64,000 nt of DNA from Perca fluviatilis (Eukaryota > Chordata > Actinopteri > Perciformes > Percidae): positions 7,043,636 to 7,107,635 of the forward strand of contig NC_053134.1 of assembly GCF_010015445.1 (NCBI RefSeq), given 5' to 3'. Numbering within the stretch: position 1 is the first letter of the stretch; each line of letters starts with the position of its first letter. Made by a program: the position numbers and the translations under genes. Positions 11,670 through 25,620 of this stretch are shown here, piece by piece. The notes beneath the pieces are model-generated. The model was not told the DNA's origin and made no database searches. It saw only the letters and a program-made list of their open reading frames with translations.

Positions 11670-14600
11670 ATATACTACCTGTGTACAATTTCTCTTCATC
11701 CACATTATTTTCTGCTTCTCGTTGGTCTTAAATTATTCAAAACGAGGCAGAATATTGTTTTCACTGAACCAAGTTGTCTTGACTTGTAATTTGTTATTCA
11801 TTAAAAAAAATCAATACCTCCTCTATCTCCCCCCCCTCTCTCTCTCTCTCTCTGCCAGTCCCTCCGTTTTTTTTTCAGACTTCCCAGAAACTTAGTAATC
11901 ATTATTGTTATCATTTATCACATAAAAATGATCATTATTATCTCAAAATGTGAGGATTTGCTGCTTGTCTCTGTTTTATATAATTGTAAATGATTATCTT
12001 TTGAGTTTTGAAATGTTGGTGAATTGGTTGGTTGGTTGGTGAATAATGGTAAAATTATCATAATCAGAAGTTGCAGTCTAACATAACAAATGTGTGTAAA
12101 TTGTAATGTGTAACTGTGACAACATAAAGTGCGATAACCAGTCTTGTATAAAGTACTTGGAAGCTATACTTGAGTAAAAGTACAAGTATCTTCATTGAAA
12201 ATTACTAGAAGTTAAAGTTACCTTTTAGAATATTACTTGAGTAAAAATCTTAACGTATCTGATGTTTTCTGTACTTAAGTATCAAAAGTCATTTTCTGAT
12301 ATTAAATGTACTTAATTATTAGAAGTAAAAGTTTAAAAAATGTGTGTGACGTTATCTTCATCATCACTGTCGTCGTGGTGGTCATCGTCTGTTACCATGG
12401 CGGCAGAGCCTGCACCAGGTGCTTCCATGACACTATCAGTCGTTATGCTTCCTCCTCTTCTTCTTTAGTTTTGGAATATGTTTTTTTTTGTTTTGTTTTT
12501 TGCCGCTTGGCAACAAACTTGGCAATCTAAGAGCAATGATTGGCCAAAATCAGTTTTTTTCCAGTGTAACAAATTGAACTAAGATACATGTAGTGGAGTA
12601 ACATTATACATTTCATTTTGGAAATGTAGTGGAGTAAAAGTAAAAGTTTCCAGAAATATGAATAACTAAGTAAAGTACAGATACGGGAACATTCAAAGTA
12701 TTTGTACTTCGTTACATTACAACACTGGTGATAGCACAAAGAACATCAACCTTCTTCAGCCAGTTTGCATCCCTGATGCCTCTCTTAAAACCCTTGAGTT
12801 GACTTCGGGTCAAATTGACCCGTTTTCAATTTTTGTTTTATATCATAAAATATGGGACGTAGAAAATAAGGGCTGAAAATGTTTAGAAGAAAAATTTTAC
12901 AATTTAAAACATTGGAAAAAGCAAAAACAAACTGTGAAAAAAAGTGTTTTTTTATTCGGAGACAACACAAGGGTTAAATTCACCGTCTTTCTATGCTGGT
13001 CGGTCACCTTACCTGAAAACTGCATCCCACTAAAGTGCAGTAGTAATTAAAACAACTTTTGTATATTTGCTGAACCTGTAGAACTACATGAAGCTGGTCA
13101 TTTAAAAACAAATCCGGCTCCTCTGGCACCACCTACAGCATGAAGTGCGATTTGCAAAAATCCACCGCTCCCTCCCCTGTCTAACTGCGTGTCAATCACT
13201 GCTCATGCACACGCATTCATTCTCCCTTGTGGGGGGAGGGGCTTTAGGAGAACGTTTGGGGCTTTAGCGGAAATGCGGGGAGGGACTGAGAAGTTGTCGA
13301 TGTTCAAATTTTTTGACTAAGTCCTGGATCTTCGCAATCCTACCTACAGCTTAAGTTAAGTCCTCACAGCCCTATATGCTTGTTGTAATAAAGATGTAGA
13401 ACAAACCAAACACAAGTAAGTAAGACATTGTAAAGTTTGTTGTTTTAGTGAGTTTATCTCCCAAAAAATGTGATGGTGACTGATTGTATCTAAAATGTAC
13501 AACTGTATCCAGCAGTCCAAACACAAACCATTCAGTTGATTTCCTCATATTAACTGCTTCTTTTTCTTCCTCTTTAGATTTACGGCAGACTAGACGCTGC
13601 AGTGGCGTAGTATTGCTGCCCACTACTGTTTATTACCAACATTGTCTTTACTTATTTATATCTTATTATAAAGTCCAATACTACGTAGATAGTCCATCAA
13701 CATCTTTAACGTAGTCCAGTCATCCAAATTTAGAATGGATCGTATCTAAAAGGTTGTTTCTCCAGCTGATCCTAGATCACTAAAAAGCTTCCTCCTTTGT
13801 CGTGAGCAGTTCTTCCATTGGATCAAGACGTGTTTTACCGTTTCCTCTCCACGCTCACATTTTCCATCCTGATGTTTCCTGCCCAATCAGAGCCAACCCG
13901 CTCCTAAACCCACAATGCCCATGTCTTAACCCGCCGGGGCCTGTTTCACAAAACCAAGATAAGGGATTAAGCCGGGATATTCCAGTTATCCTGGATGAAT
14001 TTAGCCTTGACTCGGTTTCACGAAAGCGGAGGCACATAAATCACCATGGAGATTTATTCTGTGCAGCTACCCGACCAGGCTAACAGCCAGGATTTATTTA
14101 ATCCTGGAACCTTTTATGATCACTCAGCAGTGCTTATACCTTATTATTATCAGCCTGGATTAAAATACAACAGGTGCATATTGCTGTTCATTTAAGTACT
14201 GTTATTATTTAAAGTTGTATTTTCTTTTATAATTATTCATGTGACAGTCATTGTTACTGTTATATTGCTGTATGAAGACTGCTGTTCATATTGTTGTTAG
14301 AAGTTTGATGGATATATTACGGCAGTTGTTGAGATAATTAGAAAAGGCTGATAAAATGTCAAATGTGTTTTAAATGAAGTCTGTTACTAAGGGCAATACA
14401 TCCAATGCTGTACATTTCTATAGTTGACCAATGCACCTTGATTTATTTTAGTTGATACATTTTGCATTGTATTTGGCATTCTTAGCACACAATTTGTGTT
14501 GTCCAGTAAACTGGGACTATAATTTGGGAGGATTGTACAATTTTAAGAACATATTCTTATTGTACAATCCTCCCAAATTATAGTCTTAGTTCACTGGACC

Positions 14601-17600
14601 AGTAACTATCTAGTGATGTAAGCTACTGTACATTCATGTAACAACAGGGAGAGGACACCTCAATGGTTTTTGACCTTATATTTTGCTGGGGGGAAATAAT
14701 GAATATACTCTGTTCCATTCATGTTTACAGTGTGCATGGGATTTATCCCTTAATTATCTTTATAGTTTCTAGATTTTAGAGTCCAATTTCTTCAGTGTCT
14801 TTATTTTATATGCCCATATATATGAGGGAGCAGGGCATATAATATATAGAGAAGAAAACTCGTCCTCTATAAAAAATAAAAAAAACGCGAAAAAGCGTGT
14901 CAGATAATAGCAGACAGACTAAAAGATAGTCTAAAAATATACATTTATGAACTACTGCTCTTAAGGCTACTTACGCATTCCGTCTGCTGCGCTTTTTCTC
15001 GCTGTTTTATTACAGCGGCAGTATTTATTTTCTTTTTATATAAATAATGTGTTTCACATCATCATACTTACATACAAGAAGCTGCTGCTCACTCTGTATA
15101 AAGTATGCACAATGTGTATCTCCATTTTGGCATCAGTAAATCTGTGATCGACCTTGCGGTCTTTTGAGGAAAGCCGTGGACGCGCATCTGTAAATGAATT
15201 TCCTTTGATCTTGCAATCTGGTAAAGCTTTGTCGAAGCCAGGCTGAACAGATTAGACTAGGTCAAGCCTCGCTATATCGGTTATCCTGGATTTATATATT
15301 CTGCTTTTGTGAAACATGCCCCTGGTTAAAATAACAGAATCCTGTCTCTTGCAGGCATCATTGCTCTTTCCACTTTTTCTTGAACCTCAAAGTAGCTCCT
15401 TCCCTTCTTTTCTTTATCCCATGGCTTTCTGCCACATTTCTTTTAATGACTTGTTAATGATTGAAAATACACACAACTAACAGCTAACCGCTTCTCAGGC
15501 CTATATCCTTATATCCTTGCTGCTCAGAATAATTAACCTGCCTGTCAATTGCATTCACCTGCTCTGATTTACAACTCGAGAGTCCTCTGTTTGAAATCCA
15601 CTGAAACAGATAGCACTCCCACCTCCTTCCTCTTCCTCACTCCACTAGGTCCCTCCCCCCAATGACTTCCTAAGTATACCCAGGTGAGCCATGCAAGGGT
15701 GTGGTTCACCAACAACAACTGTCTTGTTTTCAGTCTGTCTTTTTACTTCCTCCGAGAAAGAAGACAGTTTAACTCTTGAACAGAGAACGCTCACGTTTGG
15801 ATTTTCTTCATAAAGACATCTAAATCTTGATCTCGGAGCCATGGGGGCACTGCAGTGTGTCAAATACATTGTGTTTGTGTTCAACTTTCTCTTCTGGGTA
15901 TGTAGTGCCGCTTACACAATGGTAGTTGTGGTTGATACATGACACTCTGGGTTATTTAAAGCTTGTGTTTTAGGGGATTTGGTTGCTTACTTTTCAGGTT
16001 AAGAGGTTTTAGTAATTTCCAAGGAAGTAAAAAGATGCTTTAAATCCTTTAGTTTTAGTTTGAGGACTATTATCGCGTATGGTTGGCGATCAGAGGTTGC
16101 TTAACTTTTGTTTTTGAGGTAAATTTTGGTTTTAAAAAAACCCAATGGTGACTTCAATCAAGCTCCAAACCACTCTGAGAAAGATTTTTGCCTACTAGCC
16201 TTACTTGAGGTGGGTCTCTTAAAGTAACAAACCTGTTCTGCTAGACAGCAATGTTAAAAAATAATACAGCTGAATTAAAGACTCAAATTCTGATGAAAAA
16301 GGCCATTTGTTTGCTCTGAAAATGTATCCTCCTGGTGAAAACTTGCGGTCAATTGGGTATATAGGTTTCACCTGCTGCCTTCTGGACCACATTGTTCCTT
16401 CAGGTATACGTCTATGACTGGAGAACTTGATGTACTACTCTGGCAGAACAGTGCCTGGCATGACGTCAAAACGCACGTGGTGTGCCTGGTGAACATTTTC
16501 CTACCAAATTATATTGGTATCGCATGTTGAATCAGCTGTGCTTTAATCAGATCTGATATAGTGACACATTTCAGAAATGTATACATAGTAGTTTTGATTT
16601 GGTAGTCTCAATCACATTTTAGTTTTTGAAAATTGAAAAAATAGTCGAACTGCCAGTAATCAAGATTAAGGAGGATATGATTGGATGTTAGTCATTTTAT
16701 AGCCAAACAGCTGATGGATGAGGCAGTGAATGATGCAGCTGAACTAACGCAGTGTTTCATAATCTTAACCCTCCTTAACTATTTTCCCATCAAACCGTAC
16801 TTACAAAGAGTAAAGTTTAAAACTGATACGCATACTGTTATATTCTTTTTTTTTTTTACATTTTATAATAAGTGGCAGAATATTAAGAACATAAGGTAAA
16901 AAGGTGAGCTGGCTAGTTAATGGTTTAATTGATTAGTCTATAAAATGTAAGAAAACTTCCCAGAGCCCAAGTAATGTCTTTTAAAGTGCCTTTTTTGTTT
17001 AACCAACAGTCATGCCAGCATTCATGCTTTTAAATACTTGTGATACCACATTGGTGTTGATTTTAAGTAAGATCTAGTTCCTGCAGCAGAGCCTTTTCCA
17101 CTAAATCTTAACTGTATAAGGCTTGCAAAAATGACAAATTCCTTAATGAAAGTGTCTGAAACACAGGTTAGCTAATGAAAGTCAGGAATTATTGGAGCCA
17201 CTTCATTGTTTTCTCAAGTGTTACCTTCCAGTTTTATTGTCTGTATTTGAACATATGTGCAGTCAAAGTCTGGTCTTAAAAGAAACTAGGGTTTGACATC
17301 CGCTGTAGAAAAAAAACATTGTGGGATTTTTTTGTGAAATGGTTATAAGTTACTGTTTTTGTATTTCACACAGAGATTTACTCCCAAATACCCACACTGC
17401 TTGCTGTTATTACTGTGATGACCTGTTTAGCGTTAGTGGAACACACACTGACTGTTTGTTCATGCTTAATGACTGTTTTGACCATTTGAGGGCAGTTTCA
17501 GTGTGTATAATGATGGCACAGATGGTTCTGGGTGGACAAATGAGATGACAACGGAAGGAGCAGTCTGATTTAGAGAGCAGCTAAAACATCAGATTAGGTT

Positions 17601-20600
17601 TATTTATTCTAAAATGTAAGGTCTGAGTTTTTGGCGAAAGGGCTAATTGCTGCAAACAAATTGGGCTCCTTGTTCCCGTTTTCTAAAATGCATTTCCCAC
17701 GATTCCACATTGTCTGGAAGGATATTTTAATAAAAGGCAGTGGGCGTTTTGTTGAGGCTTATAAAAGCAGTCAAACATCTCAGCAATAATTCAGTTCTCT
17801 GTTGTTACACTTGCACTGCTAATGGCGTCCAGAGTGCCTTTTGTGGTTAATAAGAGCTAATGTGGACCTCAAGGGGACAGGCCTGTTTCTTTCAGGATGT
17901 TTTAAGATAGCTCATCGCTACAACACAAATGCACCAACTCTCCTGAGTGTGTTTTACTGTACATTAACACCAATCTCCATTTATCAATCGGGGCACTCAC
18001 TTCCTGTTTTCCTGTCTGTATTTATCTTTTAAATTGGAGAGCACATAATGAAAACAAGATATCAACTGCTAAAATAAACTAGTTTCCATGGCTTCATAGT
18101 CTGTGCATAATACTGCTCTAATCACCTGTCAGATGGAAAGATTATTTGTGCTAGTGTGGTGTAGTTTGTAGCGATGGTGCAATGCTGTGCGGAGAGGAAT
18201 CCGCTGACACGGTTTCTTGATTATAAAGGTTTATTTACATCAAAGGAATTCAGCATCAATTTACAAGCCCTGCAGAGCTCGGAGAGGACCTGTTTTGCCA
18301 ATTCTCCAGTGGTCACTCTGGCTTTCTTTGTTCGAACATAGTATATATGCTATACTGTATGTAACATAGATGGGGGGGGGGAGAAAACAATACTTTGACC
18401 AATGGCTACAAGCCAACTGGCCTTATTTTGGAGGGTCCATTGATAAGAATCCCAGATATCTCCTATGGTTGTTTCCTGGAACTGGGCTAAAGTTCATCTG
18501 GGTTTCTCTGTTACCCAAAGCATACAAGTCATATAGAATATGCAGATAAAATAGGATGACAATACACCTCACTAGGCTAAAACATCCTGGGCCTATTTCC
18601 TATATGGGGTATGTGTGGATATATTAAAATCTCAGCAGGCTGTTACACCTGCTAAGTTGAAACATAGCTTAGTTAAAGTGGGATTTACGCTAGTTAGTAA
18701 AAATGGGTCGCACCAGACAAGTTGTTTCAGAAACTTATATTTTACACATTACCTGAGCAGGTGTAAGGCATGTTACCAACTTGTCCACTCAGTATTGGGC
18801 TGTACTGTTGCGGTGTTTACAGGAGGACACTAGTCTGATTTTTATGTTGCGTTCTCTTGTGAGTTTTCAGCAGCAATTCTCAACAGCAACTGTGACTGTC
18901 TTTTGATGTTGACTCGAGCAGAATTTCTTCAAGATGGAAGCTTTCCAGAGACATTTGCTGACGTTTTTACAGTTTGTTTGATACTCCCATTGTACTTTAA
19001 AGGAAGTGATGATAAGTGATTCTTGAATTAGGCTATTCACGAGGGGATGGAGACAAACGCTTAACTAGGTCACCTGTGTATACAGCACGTTCTTCTTTTC
19101 CAAACACTCTATTATAGCACACTTTATTTCAGTCACTAGTGGCTTTCTCTCCCATTGTATCCAAATGCAGCACTACATGAAATCTCATTTTCTACCTGTT
19201 TTAATACAGTTGACTTAGTATGGCGCAACTAAACAAAGTGGCAAGTTTTGTGTGAAACTACAGTTAGTGTGGACTGTTCTCTTACCATACCGTGAGTGTG
19301 TAAACTGCAGGTACTCTATGGATGTATGTAATTGACTAAATGTATTTCAAACACTCTTGAATGTGTATCGTTAATCAAGTGTACGGTAAATACATCAAAC
19401 GCATTCCTCGTAAGGATCACACTAACTCTAACTTTGACAAATGTAATCCAGAGTTGAGCCGCAGTTTAAGCTCGAGGCTCCATTTGAAGGTTTAATAGAT
19501 GATGAGTTGTGTCTGAGTAACTCTGACTACACTTTGGAGATTAGTCATAACTCCAGAAGGTGTTAACTTTAGGTGTGGTGGTGATTAACTTTAGAGTAGA
19601 AAATTGTGCAAAAACAGATTTTTGTTGAACCAACTTGCCTTGTGATTCACACTGACGTCTAAATAATTAATGTAACTGCCAGAGCGGCACTTTGTATCTG
19701 GATATTTCAAAACGCACATAAAGTCAAGTATAGTAGTTTTAAAAAGGATTTCAATTTTTTTTTCTTCAATTGATATCCTTAAGGTGACTTTGCACGGGAA
19801 CATAGGACTCTCCTGGATAATTTATGTTTTTGTCATGACAACCAGTTTGAATTATTTCATGTAAACACACGCGGTATTAAATTCTACAATACCCATGAGC
19901 CTCATCAGTCGTTGCTATGGAGAGGAAGCCATTCAGAAGCATGAATTGGAGTGGTATCAAATTTTAAAACACTTTGTTGCATTTGGGAACAAAGCACAAC
20001 GCCATGGTAGCTGAAGTTTTCTTAACGGTGTAATCTTTAGCTTCCACGTGCCGTTAGCGACCCATGTAACATAATTTTAAGCTCTGTGATTGGATGTTTT
20101 TTGACGAAATGCAGCTTGGGAGTCTTTCTGGATACTGATTTTGATACCTATACTCTTATCTGCCTTTACAAAGTACCTGAGTATAGTGATAAATAAGGCT
20201 ATATTGAGGGGTTTGGTGTAATTTCGTCATAGTGGGATGTAAAAAATATTCCCTAGGCTTGATATGTGTTCATCTTTTGACATTGAACGATGGACATGCC
20301 ACATGTAATAAAGGCAATTCAAGAAATGTTTCTTAGAAGCTAATTTCAAATTCCACGGGGAAACTGATCCCATGGATTTGTGATGTATTACGGAATCCTT
20401 ATGGTTTGACTGTGCTTATTTCAATCTCTCTGTAAAGCAGAATACTGTTAATTGCTTTATTATATTTCATGTATTTATTGGTAGAATTAAACAAATGAGT
20501 CCGTTAAAAACGTTTCAGTAACAAAAATGAAGTTGCTGGTTTTGCACAGACAAGTATCCCAGATGTTTTCCTCCTCCCATAGGCTGAAGTTGGGTGCACA

Positions 20601-20989
20601 TTGTTGTGGTGAGAAGTGTGTGTCCACTGATTCACGGTCATCAGACTGTAGCAGGATCTCACTCATACCTCCTGTTGAACAACAACGCAGACGTCAGCTT
20701 TCTGCTGATATGGAAATTCTTTGGTTGGCAACAAAGAGTTGATGTAAACTTGTTTTGTGGTTGCTGAGGAGATATTGAGTCATTCCAGTGGGCTATCACT
20801 ATGGTGAACACAAAGGGAGACACACATACACACAATAGGACTATCCTTTATCTGCTCATGGTTATTTTGTTATGTATAACTTGTGTTGTCGATAAAAGAT
20901 CCATGAATTCATTAAGCTAAGCTGAAATAAAGTAAAGTAGGAACACCTAAAAATAAAATCTTCCTTCACAGATTAAAGTAACCGGTCTG

Positions 20990-21020
<31 letters not shown>

Positions 21021-24000
21021 AGATCGGTTTTTCTTAGATGTGTTGGGTATTCAGGAGATTTTGTGTGTGTGTGTGTGTGATGTGGTTAGCACACAACATA
21101 CTCACAACCTGCATAGAATTAGTATGTTGTCCTCACATGGCTGTAGATTCTTAGTCTTGATAATGTGAAATACAGATGATGTCTCAATTGTATTTGTGCA
21201 ATCATTGGCTCCATGTTCACAGATATGACTTGAAGGTGACAGTAAACAGTTTAATTCCCAGTTTGTTTGTTTTTTTTTTTGTAAATTTTTTTTGGGAGTC
21301 TGACCCTTTTCATACATGTCGTCTTTCTTTCTCCTGTAGCTGGCAGGTACTGGGGTGCTGGCTGTAGCCCTGTGGCTGCGATTTGACTCGAGGACAGTAG
21401 GACTGTTTGAAAGCGAGGACTCACCTACAGTCTTCTTCACTGGTAAGGCAATTGACATTACACTTCTGTCTTTGCACCCAAAGTACAATAACTAACACTC
21501 ATCACGTTCCGTCCTTACTGGGACACTGTAAAGTCTTCCTGTTAAATCAGTGGTTCTTAAACCACAGCGAGCGAATGCTCCTTCCAGAGAAAGCTGGACT
21601 CGCCACCTTTACTTTACTACACATTTAAAGGCAGGGTTGGTAATGTTGAAATGCTAGCTTCAAAGACTTGAAAGTAGCATCTCCTCTGTCCCCCCCCCCC
21701 CCCCCGTGTTGTGTAGTCTACGTGAAAAGCAGGTATACACAGTATACCCACTAAGAGAGCTCCAGGACTTCCATATATTTTGAATTGTGATGTGTTTTTA
21801 TTTCTTCGGCTAAACAAAGGTATTTCCACCATAAATTGGTGCATAAGTGTGTCCGAATGCAGGAAATGAAGTCTTTGATGCTCAAAATGTCCCCAGCGGG
21901 AGGACAGCCCCCACTGTGATATTATCCCGCAGAAATCCACGAACAAGTGCTTAATTTACCACAGTGCCAGTTGGACAGCTGAGGCAAAACTAAACTTTTG
22001 GATTGTTAAGCAGCAGTTCGGCACAACAAAAATAGCCTTTTAGATGTTTTGTGGATACAGTCCCAGGTATCGTTGACCATATATCCTGGATTTGTCAGAT
22101 GTGACCTGATGGATGGACAGACGTGCGACAACAGGAACAACGTGAGCTAGAGAACCACCAGGCTGCAGGGCGTACAGAGGGCAGCTGAGGCCAAAGTTAG
22201 TCCACAGCGAGGCGGCTCCTCCGGCCTGGCAGAGCCCTCCACACATAGCGTTCATTCTTCACTGGCTGACAGGGACGTCTTTGTTTCTCCTCTTTTGTGT
22301 TCTCTGAGGAACTCGCAGAAAGAAACCCCCCCCCCCCGTTTCACTCTTTGTGTTTCGCTTCCATCAAACTGACAAGTGAAGTGGGCAGTGAGGCGACAGA
22401 GGATTGTTTTGAAATGACAAACATCTTAATAACGGCTTGGGAGGAGGAATATGTGTGTGTTGTGTGGTTAATGTATCTGACATCAGTGCTGTGGTTGTCC
22501 TACATTTATATATAATTTTTTTATTTTTATTTTTTTACTCTTTGTGATTCATCATTATGACAGCCACATCAAATGACAAAGATGCTTGGTCTTTACTGAG
22601 GGCTCTAACATAATTGTTCTAATTTGTTTTTAGTTTGTTTGGAAATTAACATGGCAGCATTCCATAGCAATTTATGACTTGTTGAAATGTTTTGCCGATT
22701 TTATGATTCATAACTACATCCAGAAGAAAAGTACTAAAACACATTGTGAGTTCACTTCTTGTGCATCTGCTTGGTTTGAGCAGCATCAGTACCCTGAACT
22801 CAACTAGCTTTGACGCTACATGCACATTTCTGATGCAAGTTGACGTACGAGAAGCAGATGAGGATGAGCTGTCGGCACATCATAAGTACAATGTGTATTA
22901 GGGCTGTGTTGTTGGTTATGGTGACGCATATGGGTACAAGATATGTCATTACTATGTACATAGTCTCGCATTGCCAGACCTTCCTCCACAGTGCTCCAGA
23001 GGAGGGTCTGGCTAGTCCACGCAGCATTCCGGGATGGGAGAAAAACGTGCTCTGGTTTATTGGCATTTCTTTAAACCAATCACAATTGTCTTGGGCGGCG
23101 CTAAGTGCCAGATGTAGCAACGGTACCTCTGCAATATAGCCTCGGGAAGGTAGTTTTAGTCGTGCAACAGAAAACTCAGATTGGACGGATGGTCTAGCTA
23201 GCTGTCTGGATTTACCCTGCAGAGACCTGAGGAGCAGTTAACCATAGTCCGAATTTCCGGCGGCACCTGAACAATTCCGTAAGTGAAACGTCGTCCATAC
23301 AGACTACTATGTACGTAACCCAGCAACAAGTGGCTGAAGTGAACGGCTCAAGTAATGGGAAAGTGTGATAACATCAATTTTCAGAGTATAAAGTCAGAGC
23401 AGCTACATCACACGAATAATGGAGTATTCAGATCCTTTACATTAAAAGTACTAATACCACACTGTAAAAAAAAAAAGTGAAAGTCCTGTGTTGCAAACAT
23501 TACAAAATTTACTTACAGTATTAAAAGTACTTAATGCAGATTTTTTACTTTTTTTTTTTTAAACTTATAAAGAAATTGAAGGAAAATCAGCATTTGTGAA
23601 GCTGAAAAAGTCAATAGTTAAAAAAAATCAATAGTTTCCAATTTCTTTGTCAATCGACTTTTATTTCAGTTGTAGGCCTACTTGTGTATACTGTTGGGTA
23701 GTTTAATTTATAATAAGGCGCCATATTTTGTAAGCTTTGTTTTTATGCAAAAATATTAATTTCTGGAGTTAAAAGTACAATATTGTCTTCCTGAAGTGGA
23801 GTAGAGTAGAAAGTGGCATGAGAATAAAATCGTTCAAATTTGAGGTACTTGAGTAAATGTACTTAGTTACATTCCACCACTGCACACAACACAGCCCTCA
23901 TTTGCTGGCTTCTTCTCAGTCGGTCTATTGGATCAATGATTTTGATCGGTTATTTTAAAGAAGAGTGAATATCTTAAAGTATCCTGCAGTGCCATGATAT

Positions 24001-25217
24001 TAAAACCATATCTCCACAATGTGTCTTGTTGTTCTGTAGGTGTGTACATCCTGATTGCGGCGGGGGCTCTGATGATGGTCGTGGGATTCCTGGGATGCTG
24101 CGGCGCCATTAAAGAGTCGCCGTGCATGCTGGGATTGGTGAGTCATTCTTTCTATTCAGCAAGGGAAGAGATTTTTTTTTTTTTATTTTTGAAATTTTTT
24201 ATTCGACCATAAAGTTGGTTTCAATTGATGTTTGAAGGGCTGATTCAACTCACCTGTCTATCTGTCGCAGTTCTCATTTTGAAACTTTTCCCTGGGCTAC
24301 ATTACATATATATTTTTAAACTCATTATTGTCTTCTATTAAAGATGCATTTAAAGGGATACGCCACAGTTTGTTGAAATAGGGCTTATCACGGTCTCCCC
24401 TAGCTGTAGATAGGTGGGCCAACGCATTTTTTGTGCATGTATTGTTTTAGTCCGGTGCAACACCGGCAGCGCCGCCACTAGTTAGCTTAGCGTAGTGAAT
24501 GGAATCCTATGTTGCCGGTTAGCATGTTGTGAGTAAAAGTGAGCCAACAAAAGACAAAAAAACAACCTAATTACTTGCACTGAGACAAAAAATGCGTTGG
24601 CCCACCTATCTACAGCCAGGGTAGACCGTGATAAGCCCTATTTCAACAAACAGTGGCGTATTCCTTTAACTATTATTCTCATTACGGAGCTGTGTGTAGT
24701 TAAACATGCACGGTGGTTGTTCAGAGACTCTCGTGTGGCTGTTTGTTGCAACACAACTTTAACGTTTGCAGTTTTTTGTATTCTCCGTTTCGAGGTGTGT
24801 GCATCGGCTCTCCTGCAACATATGGTTACCCACGATGCCCTTGTCAGTGTGCTGTGAAGAGACCCTTGTGTGATGAAGCCTAATTACAGTTTCAGTCACA
24901 AGCACTAACATTATGTAATCAAAGGGAAAAATCAAGACCTAACCAACAAAGACGGACTGTGATCACAAGCTGACCTTCACACCCACTGACTGAATGACAC
25001 ATTCTAGTTGTTCTCTCATTGTAGCAACGAAAGAGAAACTTATCGTCACCATTATAACTTTCCATTGTTGTCCTCTTTTTAGAGTATTATAAACAGATGT
25101 ATGGTGTTTTGGCTACTAATAAACCTTCATATTCATGGAACTGTTCCATAAACGAGCCTTCCTGGATCGTATGACATGTTTCACCTTAGTTTGGACTGTA
25201 CACAGGCACTGCAGCGC

Positions 25218-25263
<46 letters not shown>

Positions 25264-25588
25264 TGTGTCTCTCTCTCTCCTGTTCTACCACACTGTTTTG
25301 TTTTTTTTTCCTTTAGTTTTTCCTCTTCCTGCTCCTCATCTTCGCTGTGGAAGTTGCTGCTGGGATCTGGGGCCTCTCCAACAAGGACAGGGTATGCACG
25401 CGCACACACAGCAGAGTCAACCTTCAACCAGCAATTTAAATGGAGTTTAAAAAAAAAGTTTTCCTTTTGTGTGTCTTCAGGTGGTGGAGGACGTTACAGA
25501 GTTCTATAAGCAGACCTACAGCAACTACAGAGACACCAAACAGGATGCACTGAAGGAGACGCTGCGTCTCATCCACTTTGGAGTAAAA

Positions 25589-25620
<32 letters not shown>

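Larger units (their letters stand above)
8525..15840 (+). other. cd9 intron between exons 1a and 1b
   Basis: No further coding sequence is seen. It is packed with mobile-element copies, listed separately: a TIR element at 9135-9614, hAT MITE copy B at 9706-10231, a 9-bp-TSD MITE at 10746-11179, a hAT-like element at 12139-12727, a small TIR element at 12789-12977 and a 1.4-kb TIR element at 13935-15325. A (TG)n array lies at 11628-11667. Confidence 0.7.
21443..24039 (+). other. cd9 intron 2
   Basis: No coding sequence. It includes a poly-C run (about 21691-21706), the MULE-like MITE copy 2 (22961-23306) and a hAT-like fragment (about 23418-23883). The exon 3 acceptor is TTGTTCTGTAG at 24039. 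Confidence 0.7.

Noticed and set aside
13802..14083. A 93-codon plus-strand open frame
   Set aside because: It lies mostly in the left end of the TIR element at 13935 and reads through TIR sequence; no family resemblance.
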